Shown: one piece after another, positions 27,906-36,895 of the stretch | Position numbering within the stretch: position 1 is the first letter of the stretch | Layout of the letters: every line of letters begins with the position of its first letter | NCBI GenBank assembly: GCA_038205755.1 | Contig: JBBRBN010000015.1 | Span: 1-59,735 of the forward strand | Length of the DNA: 59,735 nucleotides | Direction: 5' to 3' | DNA from: JANNWF01 sp038205755 | GTDB lineage: Bacteria; Pseudomonadota; Gammaproteobacteria; Xanthomonadales; Xanthomonadaceae | The notes under the pieces: generated by a model | Databases searched by the model: none | Seen by the model: the letters and a program-made list of their open reading frames with translations, nothing else | Told to the model about the DNA's origin: nothing | Position numbers and translations under genes: made by a program

Positions 27906-29044
27906 CGCCACAGCTCCTGTCGGGCAGCCGCCGGCAGGCTCGCATGGTCACGCAGCCGATCCAGTGTCGTATCAGCTTCTTTCGATCCCTCCAGCCGCAG
28001 CGCCAGGGCGACGTGCTGCAATCGCAGCGGGGATGCATCGTTGGAAATCAGCCTGCCGATCACGGCGAGCCGGTCAACCTGCGGACGCTGCGCCAGTGCG
28101 GCGGCGGCAGACGGGCCCAGCGTTGCGTCGTCCATCGCAGACTGCAGCCGGGCAAGTGCCGCTGAGCCGTCCGGCGCGCGTGGCGCCAGCGCCAGCAGGG
28201 CGGCCGAAGCCAGCTCGGGTCGCTGGGCGAGGTCAACCAGCCAGCGCGCGGCCACCGCGTCGTCCAGCGCCGTCAGCACGGGCAATAGCAGCAGCAGGTC
28301 GCTATCGCTGCACTGCGTCGACGCAGCGGCCAGCGCAACTGGCGTGGCCAACCGCTCTGCCAATGAGCGCCACAGCGACGAAGGCAACGCGAGCGGCGTG
28401 GAGGTGGCCAAAACAAAAAGCGCCTGGGCGTCCTCGGCCGAGAGCATCGCCACCGCCGACACGGCGGCACTCTGCTCATCAGCCCCGGAGCCTGCCAGCA
28501 GCAGCAGCGCGGCCGCAGGGTCCTGTACCAGCGTTGCCTGCCAGCGCGACCGGCTGGCCTGCGCATCCAACATGCGAAGGGCAAACTTCGCCCTGCCGGG
28601 CACGTCGATCAGTGGCACAAACCAGTCGGCGGCGGTTTCCTCGTGGCGCCGGAATACCCGCAGCGGCGCAGCGCTCAACGCATCCAGCGCAGCCCGCGCA
28701 GAATGGGAATCGGGTCCTGACTGCAGATGATCGATCAACTCGGCGGCGGCCAGCTCGTACTCGAGCGGATCGCCACGCACGTCGAGTGCTGCCAAGGCCG
28801 CCTCCAGCGCTCCCGCTCCAAGCGCGCGCTTGGCGGCCTGCGCCTTGAGGGCGGCGGCGGCCGTTACGACGTCATGCGGACGCGCAGTGCCGACTTGCGC
28901 TTGGGCGCCCGCGACATCGGCGCCTCGCGGTGGGCCACCCACGATGATCGCGCCGGGTGGCAGGTCGTGCAAACCACGACTTATCGATAAGGAGCTGGCC
29001 GCCAGCAGCGCCACTGCGATGAAATATCGGATCGGGCTTGCCAT
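27902..29044 (-). CDS. Alanine-rich helical-repeat exported protein of unknown function
   Basis: The protein is 380 residues with a signal peptide or N-terminal anchor (MASPIRYFIAVALLAASSLS). The remainder is rich in alanine and leucine and reads as repeated amphipathic helices of HEAT or Sel1-like character, for example AARWLVDLAQRPELASAALLAL. No catalytic motif is recognised. Its stop overlaps the start of the M14 peptidase by ATGA, so the pair is translated together and it may assist that enzyme. No Shine-Dalgarno site precedes the ATG at 29044. A TATACT box at 29052-29057 sits so close that the transcript may begin at the ATG itself. Confidence 0.7.
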   Translation of the reverse strand: MASPIRYFIAVALLAASSLSISRGLHDLPPGAIIVGGPPRGADVAGAQAQVGTARPHDVVTAAAALKAQAAKRALGAGALEAALAALDVRGDPLEYELAAAELIDHLQSGPDSHSARAALDALSAAPLRVFRRHEETAADWFVPLIDVPGRAKFALRMLDAQASRSRWQATLVQDPAAALLLLAGSGADEQSAAVSAVAMLSAEDAQALFVLATSTPLALPSSLWRSLAERLATPVALAAASTQCSDSDLLLLLPVLTALDDAVAARWLVDLAQRPELASAALLALAPRAPDGSAALARLQSAMDDATLGPSAAAALAQRPQVDRLAVIGRLISNDASPLRLQHVALALRLEGSKEADTTLDRLRDHASLPAAARQELWR

Positions 29045-29051
29045 GCGCCGG

Positions 29052-29057
29052 AGTATA
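29052..29057 (-). promoter_or_regulatory. Possible -10 box giving a leaderless transcript
   Basis: On the minus strand TATACT ends seven bases before the ATG at 29044, so transcription would start at or next to the A of the start codon. There is no convincing -35 and no ribosome site, which fits a leaderless message. Confidence 0.35.
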
Positions 29058-29250
29058 CGCAAGCGGGTTCGGGAGCATTTGCGCCTGGCAACCCCGATTC
29101 AGTGCGGGGCAGGAAGCCCCATTCCGTGGCAGGCAGGCGAGCGCAACGGGGTGTCGAAGCGATTTGACGGTTTGTCAGCGGCCGCACGGCGCGCCAGCGG
29201 CTACACCAATCGCACGACCTGAAGGTGAGCCTCCACCGCCCGCGTCAGCC

Positions 29251-30156
29251 TCAATAGCTGCACTGGAAATAGACGATGTCGTTCTGGTTCTGCGCCACCG
29301 CCTGGCCAAGGCTGATCGTCCCGGCCTTGCGCAGGTGGATCTCGTCGCGATGCAATCGCAGCTCGTCATCTTCGCCGAGCTTTACGTAGGTGGCGTTGGT
29401 GCTTCGATCAGAAAGCACGAAAAAACCCTTCTTGAACTCGATAAGCGAGTGATTGCGGCTGACCCACTCAGTCTCCACCACCAGCGTATTGGTGGCATCC
29501 CGGCCCATCGAATAGGGCTCGGAATTCTCGTTGAGCTCAACCACCAGCCCGCGGAAGCGCAAGGTCAGCTTGACGTTGGTGGTACCACCGTCATCAATGC
29601 GGATCGCGCGCTGGACGGTCGTGATGTTGGAGGTGTCCTCCTGCCAGATGACGTCGACAATCTCGATCGGCAGCAGCTTGCCGCTGACCCGCGCACGGCC
29701 GAGGCTGCGACTGCGGATGCTTCCGGCATTGGTCAGCGCCTTGAGCGTGCTCGCGGTGGTGACGATCTGCTCGCGCTTGGCCAGCGAAGCCATGCGCGCC
29801 GCCGTGTTGACCGAGTCACCGTAGACGTCACCGTCTTCTTCGAGCGCATCGCCGTGGTGCAAGCCGATGCGGATGCCGAGATTGTCGCGGACGAATGCCA
29901 GGTCGTGGGCAACGCGCTTCTGCATGTCGCACGCGCCCAGCACGCCCTGCATGGCGCCGGGGAAGGCGCACATGATCTCGTCGCCGATCGTCTTGATGAC
30001 CCGTCCACCGTGGCGCTTGGCCACTTCCGACAGGGCGCCAAGCACGGCCGCGATAATGCGCCGCGCCTCGACATCACCGCGCTGTTCAAACAGCTTGGTG
30101 CTGCCACTGACGTCGGCAAACAGGGTGGTGAGCTGCTTCGTGTTGCTCATGGACAT
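29251..30156 (-). CDS. Class III adenylate/guanylate cyclase with FHA domain
   Basis: The protein is 301 residues. Residues about 7-170 are a class III nucleotide cyclase domain: metal Asp in TLFADVSGSTKLFEQRG, the second Asp in VIKTIGDEIMCAFP, and the transition-state Asn/Arg in YGDSVNTAARMASLAKR. All key residues look present, so activity is plausible. Residues about 215-290 are an FHA domain (SMGRDATNTLVV...VSRNHSLIEF...DRSTNATYV), which binds phosphothreonine. No membrane segment is seen. It would join cyclic nucleotide synthesis to Ser/Thr phosphorylation signals, an inference from the domains. It stands alone between the fused E1 gene and the exported-protein pair. Confidence 0.9.
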   Translation of the reverse strand: MSMSNTKQLTTLFADVSGSTKLFEQRGDVEARRIIAAVLGALSEVAKRHGGRVIKTIGDEIMCAFPGAMQGVLGACDMQKRVAHDLAFVRDNLGIRIGLHHGDALEEDGDVYGDSVNTAARMASLAKREQIVTTASTLKALTNAGSIRSRSLGRARVSGKLLPIEIVDVIWQEDTSNITTVQRAIRIDDGGTTNVKLTLRFRGLVVELNENSEPYSMGRDATNTLVVETEWVSRNHSLIEFKKGFFVLSDRSTNATYVKLGEDDELRLHRDEIHLRKAGTISLGQAVAQNQNDIVYFQCSY

Positions 30157-30218
30157 GGATGATAGGCAATCCGAAGGCTGCCGTCACCACGAACCTTGGT
30201 CCGAGGCAGCTGCATCGC

Positions 30219-32492
30219 TCAGGCCAGGGCGTCAGCCGCGGAAACGACATCGCTCTCGGAGGGCAAAACCAGCAGCGCGGCGCCCGCCAGCGGCGTGAAG
30301 GTGTCTGCGCCAACGACCCGCGTAGACGGCACGGATCCCAGGCCCGCTTCAGCCAGCGCGGTGAAAACGCCTTCACCAACCCCTGCCGCGCGCCGCCCCT
30401 CATCGACAATCAGGATTCGTCGCGCCAACCGCGCCTGCCCTGCGATGAATTCCGCGTTGAGCGGAACCAGCCAGCGCAGATCGACCACCGACACGCTCCA
30501 GCCATGGCGGCGCTGGATCTCCCGCGCGGCGCGGAGGCTCATCGGAACCCCGTTGCCGTAGGTGAAGATCACCAGATCGAGGCCATCGCCCTGCGGCGGC
30601 AGATACACCCTGCCCTCGCCCAGCGTCATCGCCTCACCGGGCGCCGGATAGTGAGCCAGCCACTCGCCATCACCGGGCTGGTAGAGGTCCTTGGTCATGT
30701 ACAGGGCGATCGGCTCCAGCAGCACACATACCCGGCCGTCGACCTGGGCCAGCGCCGCCAGCGTGCGCAGCATGGTGACGGCGTCATCGCCGCGCGTCGG
30801 GCAGCCGGCAATCAGCCCGGGAATGTCACGCAGAGCCGTGATCGAGTTGTCATTATGAAAGTGGCCGCCGAAGCCCTTCTGGTAGCCCAGCGAGGCGATC
30901 CGGAGCAGCATCGGATTGCGAAACTGGCCATTGGAGAAGAACTGCAGCGACGCCGCCTCGCCGCGAATCTGGTCGCAGGCATTGTGGAAGTAGGCCAGGT
31001 ACTGGATTTCGGGGATCGGCAGCATGCCAAGATTGGCGAACCCCTGGGCCAGGCCCAGGATCATCGTTTCGTCGAGCAGCGTGTTGAACACCCGCCGGCC
31101 GGAGAACGCCTTGAACAGACCCTTGGTCACCGTGTAGACGCCGCCCTTCTGCGCGACATCCTCGCCAAACAGCAGAGACTGCGGGTACTTGGTCAGCAGC
31201 TCGTGCAGCGCCTGATTGATCTGGACTGCCAGATGCCGTGGCGGAAGCCGTTCAGGCAGCTTGGCTTCGCCGCCAAACGCCGCGACGCGCAGCGTCGGAT
31301 CGCTGCTGCGCTGCGCTTCCTCCCGGACTGCCGCTGGAGAAAACGGCGCCAGCGGTCGCATCACGTCCTCCAGCGAGCTCAACCGTGGGCGCTGATCGGC
31401 CGACTCTGCGGCAGCAAAACAGCGCGTCCGGATCGCCTCGTAGCGCTGCAGGAGCTGGTCTGGAGTGAACAGCCCGCTGCGCAGCGCGATCTGCGCCGAC
31501 CGCAGCAGCGGGTCGCTGGCCTCGACCGCCATCAGCTCCTCGACACTGCGCCATTCGATCTCGAAATCAGTGCCGGCGTGACCCATGACGCGGGTGGTCC
31601 GCAGGTGCAGAAAGGTCGGCCGCCGGGTCCGCCGGCAATGCTCGACCGCCGCCGCCACCTGACCATAGCCGCCTGCGAGATCGAGCCCGTCTGCCGCGAA
31701 GTAGTCGAGATCGCGGCGCGACGAAAAGCTGTGGCCAATCCAGCCGGTCGGCGTTTTCACCGAGATGCCGATGCCGTTGTCCTCGCACACGAACAGCACC
31801 GGCGCGGGCAGCTTCTGATAGGCGGTCCAGGCGGCGGTGTTGAAGGCGGTCTGCGCCGTTGCGTGATTGGCGCTGGCATCGCCAAACGAACAAACCACGA
31901 TGCTGTCGTCAGGAATCGGCAGGCGGTGGCTGATCCGGCGCGCCTGTTCGATGCCGATCGCCGTGCCCAGAGCCTTCGGCAGATGCGAGGCGATGGTCGA
32001 GGTCTGCGGAAGCACCCATAGCGGACGGCTACCCCAGACTTTGTGGCGACCCCCGGAAATCGGATCTTCGCTGCTGGCGGCAAACGACAGCGCGGAATCC
32101 ATCACCGGGTCCATGCCCGGCAGCTTGCGGAAGCGCTCGGCCATGAAGCCGCCGGAGCGGTAGTGCAGGAAGGCCGGATCGGTGTGGCGGGTCAGCCGTG
32201 CCACCATCGCGTTGCCCTCGTGGCCGGAGCTCCCAATGGTGTAGAAGACCTTGTTCTGCACCCGCAGCACGCGCGCCATCAGATCCAGGTGACGGCTGAT
32301 CAGCTGCGATTCGAGCAACGCCATGAAGTCGGCGGCGGTGCAGGCGCTGCCCGCCAGAACGGCGGTGGTCGCCTCAGGCGCCGCCGCCGGGGTCTCGTTC
32401 CAACCGCGCACGTACTCGATGAAGTTCTCGTCGCAAACCTTGGCGCGATTGATGTCTCGGTGACGCGGATGAATCGGAGCGACGGCGACCAT
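30219..32492 (-). CDS. Fused alpha-beta E1 of a branched-chain-type 2-oxoacid dehydrogenase
   Basis: The protein is 757 residues. Residues about 50-390 match the E1 alpha subunit: FYTIGSSGHEGNAMVA, and the ThDP motif CSFGDASANHATAQTAFN to CEDNGIGISVKTPTGW. Residues about 400-757 match the E1 beta subunit: LLFGEDVAQKGGVYTVTKGL, PIPEIQYLAYFHNACDQIRG and the C-terminal transketolase-like domain. Such fused E1 proteins oxidise branched-chain 2-oxoacids or related substrates when partnered with an E2 and Lpd. No E2 gene is adjacent, so the partner must be elsewhere, or SucB and Lpd are used. The ATG at 32492 has no strong ribosome site. The substrate is unproven. Confidence 0.88.
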   Translation of the reverse strand: MVAVAPIHPRHRDINRAKVCDENFIEYVRGWNETPAAAPEATTAVLAGSACTAADFMALLESQLISRHLDLMARVLRVQNKVFYTIGSSGHEGNAMVARLTRHTDPAFLHYRSGGFMAERFRKLPGMDPVMDSALSFAASSEDPISGGRHKVWGSRPLWVLPQTSTIASHLPKALGTAIGIEQARRISHRLPIPDDSIVVCSFGDASANHATAQTAFNTAAWTAYQKLPAPVLFVCEDNGIGISVKTPTGWIGHSFSSRRDLDYFAADGLDLAGGYGQVAAAVEHCRRTRRPTFLHLRTTRVMGHAGTDFEIEWRSVEELMAVEASDPLLRSAQIALRSGLFTPDQLLQRYEAIRTRCFAAAESADQRPRLSSLEDVMRPLAPFSPAAVREEAQRSSDPTLRVAAFGGEAKLPERLPPRHLAVQINQALHELLTKYPQSLLFGEDVAQKGGVYTVTKGLFKAFSGRRVFNTLLDETMILGLAQGFANLGMLPIPEIQYLAYFHNACDQIRGEAASLQFFSNGQFRNPMLLRIASLGYQKGFGGHFHNDNSITALRDIPGLIAGCPTRGDDAVTMLRTLAALAQVDGRVCVLLEPIALYMTKDLYQPGDGEWLAHYPAPGEAMTLGEGRVYLPPQGDGLDLVIFTYGNGVPMSLRAAREIQRRHGWSVSVVDLRWLVPLNAEFIAGQARLARRILIVDEGRRAAGVGEGVFTALAEAGLGSVPSTRVVGADTFTPLAGAALLVLPSESDVVSAADALA

Positions 32493-32543
32493 GCAGGCGG
32501 AGTTCTCGTGCGAATGGATTGGAGTGCGCGTGCGGTCAACCGC

Positions 32544-33095
32544 TCAAACGCGACCATGGCTGCGGCTGTCGCGCCACTGCTCGCGGGTTTGCCGCCAAAC
32601 GTGGACCTGCAGCGTCTCGAACGGCGCCGGCAGCCTTACCGGGCCGCTGTTGCTGGATCCGAGGCGGTGCGCCAGCGCCTGGGAGGGCCGGTTGTCCGGG
32701 TCGATGCAGTGGATGACTTCGGTCCAACCCAGCGTATCAAAGGCCCAGTCAATGCTGGCGACGGCGGCTTCGCGGGCGTAGCCCTGCCCCCACGACTCGC
32801 GCACCAGACCCCAGCCGACCTCGGTTCCTGGCCAGCCATCGGGCTGCCAGGGGCCGACCCGACCAATCCAGCGACCGCTGGACTTCTCGATCACCGAGAA
32901 CATCGCATAGCCCATCAGCTGCCAAGAGCCGGCCATTGCCATGAAGCCGCGCCAGACTGCCGCGCGCGGCTGCGGACCACCAATGAAGCGGGCCGCCTCC
33001 GGGTCAGCCATGAAGGCCACCCAGGGTTCGAAATCCTCGGTGGCGGTCGGGCGTAGGATCAGCCGGTCGGTTTCGAGCTTCAATGGGTCGATCAT
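32544..33095 (-). CDS. RimJ/RimL-type GNAT acetyltransferase
   Basis: The protein is 183 residues. It has the RimJ/RimL family opening LETDRLILRPTATEDFEPW, the acetyl-CoA loop region GWGLVRESWGQGYAREAAVA, and IHCIDPDNRPSQALAHRLG. The start at 33095 (MIDPLKLETDRL) fits the family; the frame extends upstream only as antisense of the next gene. It lies between the fused E1 and glutaryl-CoA dehydrogenase genes, all on the same strand with 38-51 base gaps, so the three may share a transcript. The substrate is not predictable. Confidence 0.88.
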   Translation of the reverse strand: MIDPLKLETDRLILRPTATEDFEPWVAFMADPEAARFIGGPQPRAAVWRGFMAMAGSWQLMGYAMFSVIEKSSGRWIGRVGPWQPDGWPGTEVGWGLVRESWGQGYAREAAVASIDWAFDTLGWTEVIHCIDPDNRPSQALAHRLGSSNSGPVRLPAPFETLQVHVWRQTREQWRDSRSHGRV

Positions 33096-33133
33096 CGCGC
33101 GTGCCGCCTTGCAGGCTAGTGCGGAACGGGAGT

Positions 33134-34300
33134 TCAGAACGCGTTGATACCGGTGAGCTCGCGGCCAATGACCAGCTGGTGCACCGTTTCGGTACCTTCG
33201 TAGGTGATCACTGACTCGAGATTGAGGGCATGCCGGATCGGACAGTATTCGGTCGTGATCCCGGCGCCGCCCAGGATGTCGCGCGCCTCGCGAGCGATGT
33301 CTATCGCCATCCGCACGTTGTTCCACTTGGCCAGCGAGACCTGCGAGGGCTGCATCCGACCGGCGTCCTTGAGCCGCCCAAGCTGCAGCGACAGCAGCTG
33401 CGCGAGCGTGATGCGACGCGCCATGTCGGCCAGCTTGAGCTGCACCGCCTGGTTGGCGGCGACCGGTCGACCAAACAGGATGCGCGACTTCGAGTACTCC
33501 ACCGCTTCCTGCAGGCAGGCTATCGCGGCACCGATCGGACCCCAGGTGATGCCATAGCGAGCCTGATTGAGACACCCCAGCGGACCCTTCAGGCCGCGAA
33601 CGTTCGGCAGACGCGCAGTGTCGGGCACGCGCACGCTGTCGAGAAACAGGGCCGAGGTAACCGATGCCCGCAAGCTCATCTTGTGCTTGATGATCTGTGC
33701 GGTGAATCCCGGGCTGTCGGTCGGCACGATGAAGCCCTGGATGCCGTCATCAGTCTGCGCCCAGACAATCGCGATCTGGGCGAGGTTGCCGTTGGTGATC
33801 CACATCTTGGCGCCGTTGATCAGCCAGTCGTCCCCGTCGCGGCGCGCAAGCGTCTTCATGTTGGCCGGGTCGGAGCCGCCGTGCGGCTCGGTCAGTCCAA
33901 AACAGCCGATCACCTCGGCAGCAGCCATCCGCGGAAGCCATTCGATGCGCTGCTCCTCGCTGCCATAGGCGAAAATCGGGTACATGCAGAGCGAACTCTG
34001 CACCGACACAAAGCTGCGAATACCCGAATCGCCGCGCTCCAGCTCCTGGCAGATCAGGCCATAGGAAACCGCATTGAGGGCGGCGCCGCCGTACTGTTCG
34101 GGAAGCGTCGCCCCGAGCAACCCCAGACTGGCGATCTCCGCCACCAGCTCGTGCGGAAAACGCGCCTCGTCGAAGCAGTCGCCAATGATCGGCAGCACCT
34201 TTTCATCAGTAAAGCGCGCCACAGAATCCTGCACCGCCCGCTCATCGTCGGTCAGCATCGCGCGCAGGTCGTAGAGGTCGTAGGGGTTGAGAGCAGCCAT
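33134..34300 (-). CDS. gcdH: Glutaryl-CoA dehydrogenase
   Basis: The 388-residue acyl-CoA dehydrogenase oxidises and decarboxylates glutaryl-CoA to crotonyl-CoA in lysine, tryptophan and benzoate breakdown. Family marks are VSVQSSLCMYPIFAYGSEEQ, GCFGLTEPHGGSDPANMKT, LKGPLGCLNQARYGITWGP, and RDILGGAGITTEYCPIRHALNLE. The catalytic glutamate is in VITYEGTETVHQLVIGR. The start at 34300 (MAALNPYDLYDL) is where similarity begins; an ATG at 34348 would add 16 residues. Electrons go to ETF, whose genes are not here. A promoter-like pair lies at 34469-34497. Confidence 0.92.
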   Translation of the reverse strand: MAALNPYDLYDLRAMLTDDERAVQDSVARFTDEKVLPIIGDCFDEARFPHELVAEIASLGLLGATLPEQYGGAALNAVSYGLICQELERGDSGIRSFVSVQSSLCMYPIFAYGSEEQRIEWLPRMAAAEVIGCFGLTEPHGGSDPANMKTLARRDGDDWLINGAKMWITNGNLAQIAIVWAQTDDGIQGFIVPTDSPGFTAQIIKHKMSLRASVTSALFLDSVRVPDTARLPNVRGLKGPLGCLNQARYGITWGPIGAAIACLQEAVEYSKSRILFGRPVAANQAVQLKLADMARRITLAQLLSLQLGRLKDAGRMQPSQVSLAKWNNVRMAIDIAREARDILGGAGITTEYCPIRHALNLESVITYEGTETVHQLVIGRELTGINAF

Positions 34301-34788
34301 GAAGATTCCGAATGCGATGGGTTGCGGGCCCACCCCTGCCCTGCTCACGGCGGCCGTTGCCGCCGTGGCTGCAGTGCGCCGCCAGTTGAATCAGCGCGCC
34401 GACGCCCTGGGAAGCAACAGAGCGAACGGCGCGCGATGAACGACGCCAGACGGGTGGGTTAACGCCGCATTCTATCGCCAGCCCGCGTGATGGTCACGCT
34501 TCCAAGTGTGCGAAGCGGCGCGGTCAACGGCTCGGCGATCGCGGGCTGTGGCCACAGCCACTTCCGACAGGCGTGCATCTGACCCGCAGTGCCCAGCGCC
34601 AGATCCTCCCGCACCCTGAGCTGCTTCCGGCGCCGGCGCCTGACGCTGGCCGGTTTGGCCGTCGCTGTGCGGGTCAGCGCGGCTGTGTCCCTCAACCGGG
34701 TGCCGCTGCGCCACGAGACGCTGGCCAGGCACAGCCGGCCACCATCGAGGCACCCGGCAGGCCCGTCGAGCAGCAGGAGCTGTCGCGC
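34301..34788. other. 488-bp gap between selO and gcdH
   Basis: Apart from the promoter-like pair above, I see no supported gene. A minus-strand frame covers about 34459-34788 with basic, arginine-rich content but no ATG or GTG start in a sensible place and no recognised family. Confidence 0.5.
34469..34497 (-). promoter_or_regulatory. Possible promoter for gcdH
   Basis: On the minus strand GTGACC and TAGAAT are spaced by exactly 17 bases. This would give a 5' leader of about 160 bases before the gcdH start. Confidence 0.4.
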
Positions 34789-36351
34789 TCAGGAGCTGCA
34801 CGACAGCATCGAGCAGCCGGCGCGATCACGCGCCCATTCGGGCCGTCGCTCGGCGAAGCGTTCGCGACCCGGCTGCTCGCAGTACGGCTGCTGCATCACT
34901 GAAAGCAGCTCGGTGATGCCATCGAAGTCACCCTGTTCGGCGCGATCAATCGCCCGCTGGGCCAGATAGTTGCGCAACACGAAACGCGGGTTGGCGGCGT
35001 CCATCTGAGCTTTGCGTTGCGCCGCCGGCTGATCGTCCTCGCCGACGCGACCGGCGTAGGCCCGCAGCCAGTCGCGAAGCTCGGCGTCGACCCGCAGTCG
35101 CGCCTCGTTATCGTAGAAGGCTGGCCCAAGAACCGCGCCGTCGGGACGATCAATATGCAGCTGTGCCAGCTCGCGAAAGAACAGGGTCATGTCGACCTGA
35201 CCCGCGTGCAGCAGCGAGCGCAGTGCGTCCATCCGGGCCAGATCAGCGTCCGTGCAGGTCAGCAGTCCGAGTTTGTTGGCAGTGTGGCGGCGGTCAGCGC
35301 GCTCGAACGCAGCGACATAGCGCTGCAGACCCGTCTGAAGCGGCTCATGGTCAGCCAGCAGCGGCGCTATCGCGCTGGCCAGTCGACCCAGATTCCACCA
35401 GGCGATCTGCGGCTGCTGTCCAAAGCGGTAGCGGCGCTGCTCGCGGTCGGTGGTGTTGGGCGTCCAGTCCGGATCGTAGGCGTCGATCCACCCGTAAGGG
35501 CCGTAATCGAGCGTCAGACCGAGGATCGACATGTTGTCGGTGTTCATCACGCCGTGCACAAACCCGACCCGCATCCACTGCGCGACCATCTCCGCGGTGC
35601 GCTCGCAGACATCGGCAAACCACGCCCCGATACGCTCCTCACGGCTCACCATCAGCGCGGCGACAGCGGGGAAATCGCGATCAATGGTGAAATCCACCAG
35701 TTGGCCAAGTAACTCGATTTCGCCGCGCGAGGCCGGCAGCTCGAAGGAACCGAACCGAATGAATGACGGCGCGACACGGCAGACGATGGCGCCGCGTTCG
35801 GCCCGCGGATGGCCGTCGTAGAACATGTCGCGAACGACGCTGTCGCCGGTCGTCACCAGCGTCAGCGCGCGCGTCGTCGGCACCCCCAGCGCATGCATGG
35901 CTTCGCTGCAGAGGAACTCGCGGATCGACGAACGCAACACCGCCCGACCGTCGGAACCCCGCGAGTAGGGCGTCGGGCCGGCGCCCTTGAGCTGCAGCTC
36001 GTAGCGCTCATCTGACGGACCCACCGCCTCTCCGAGCGATATGGCCCGGCCATCGCCGAGCTGACCGGCCCAGTGTCCGAACTGGTGTCCACCGTAGTTG
36101 CTGGCCCAAGGCTGCATGCCGGGCAGCTGGCCATTGCCGGACATCGCATTGAGAAAGGCCGGCGACTCGATCAGCTCCGCCGCAAGCCCAAGCTGCGCCG
36201 CCATGCCGGGCGACCAGGCCAACAGTCGAGGCGCCGCGACCGGCGCAGGCGAAACCGGCGACCACGCCGCGGCGCGGACCTGGCGACTGCCGGACGCCGG
36301 CTCGGCCTCGCCCGGCAGCTCGCGGATGTAGCGGTTGTCGAAGCTCAACAT
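34789..36351 (-). CDS. selO: SelO/YdiU protein adenylyltransferase
   Basis: The pseudokinase-fold enzyme has 520 residues and by family transfers AMP to Ser, Thr or Tyr of proteins, with a redox-linked role. Motifs are SNYGGHQFGHWAGQLGDGRA, LKGAGPTPYSRGSDGRAVL, SIREFLCSEAMHALGVPTTR, MRVGFVHGVMNTDNMS and LDYGPYGWIDAYDP. The C-terminus AGCSMLSCSS has the conserved terminal cysteines in the position where some homologues carry selenocysteine; here it is encoded by ordinary codons. The ATG at 36351 (MLSFDNRYIRELPGE) matches the family start, and upstream in-frame codons were rejected. Confidence 0.94.
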   Translation of the reverse strand: MLSFDNRYIRELPGEAEPASGSRQVRAAAWSPVSPAPVAAPRLLAWSPGMAAQLGLAAELIESPAFLNAMSGNGQLPGMQPWASNYGGHQFGHWAGQLGDGRAISLGEAVGPSDERYELQLKGAGPTPYSRGSDGRAVLRSSIREFLCSEAMHALGVPTTRALTLVTTGDSVVRDMFYDGHPRAERGAIVCRVAPSFIRFGSFELPASRGEIELLGQLVDFTIDRDFPAVAALMVSREERIGAWFADVCERTAEMVAQWMRVGFVHGVMNTDNMSILGLTLDYGPYGWIDAYDPDWTPNTTDREQRRYRFGQQPQIAWWNLGRLASAIAPLLADHEPLQTGLQRYVAAFERADRRHTANKLGLLTCTDADLARMDALRSLLHAGQVDMTLFFRELAQLHIDRPDGAVLGPAFYDNEARLRVDAELRDWLRAYAGRVGEDDQPAAQRKAQMDAANPRFVLRNYLAQRAIDRAEQGDFDGITELLSVMQQPYCEQPGRERFAERRPEWARDRAGCSMLSCSS

Positions 36352-36476
36352 GGCATTGGCAGGAGCGGCTGGTTGACGGCGGACGCACAGCGTATCGCGG
36401 GCTGCGCTCACGGCTCGCGCGGCACTGTGAACGGGCCGTAGAATCAGCGCGCAAAGCAGGCCACAGGGGAATCGCC

Positions 36477-36848
36477 ATGCAGTGCCCGAAGTGCGAGCAG
36501 CCGATGGAGCGCATGAGCTTTCCAGCGGCCGAAGTTGACCGCTGCACCCATTGCCGCGGCATCTGGTTCGACATGCTCGAACACGAAGACCTGCGTGAGC
36601 AGGCCCGCGAGCTGGACGTCGGCAGCGCCGAACTGGGCGCGCGCTACAACAGCGTGGACGTGATTCCCTGCCCGGTCTGCCCCAACACCACCATGATCCG
36701 GATGGTCGATGCCGGGCAGCCGCACATCTGGTTCGAGAGCTGCCCGGTCTGCTTTGGACGCTTTTTCGACGCCGGCGAGTACCGTGACCTGGCGACCCAT
36801 TCGATTGGCGATTTCTTCAGGCGATTCGGACTCAAGGCGCGCCAGTGA
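36477..36848 (+). CDS. zf-TFIIB domain zinc-ribbon protein
   Basis: The protein is 123 residues with two zinc ribbons: CPKCEQPMERMSF with CTHCRGIWFD, and CPVCPNTTMIRM with CPVCFGRFFDAGE. This is the zf-TFIIB-like family of small bacterial proteins of unknown function. AGGGGA lies about six bases before the ATG. It sits divergent from selO by 125 bases and upstream of a decayed membrane protein gene. Confidence 0.88.
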   Translation: MQCPKCEQPMERMSFPAAEVDRCTHCRGIWFDMLEHEDLREQARELDVGSAELGARYNSVDVIPCPVCPNTTMIRMVDAGQPHIWFESCPVCFGRFFDAGEYRDLATHSIGDFFRRFGLKARQ

Positions 36849-36895
36849 CCGTCTGTCCAGCGTGTCGGCGGCGGCCTGACGCCTGACGGCCGGCC

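Noticed and set aside
30159..32021. 620-codon plus-strand open frame
   Set aside because: It is antisense to the fused E1 gene with intact ThDP motifs.
33020..33050. tRNA-like GGTTCGAAATCC string
   Set aside because: It lies within the GNAT coding sequence, with no cloverleaf around it; no tRNA was found in the window.
34459..34695. Possible small basic protein on the minus strand
   Set aside because: It would need a TTG start, has no family resemblance and contains the likely gcdH promoter.
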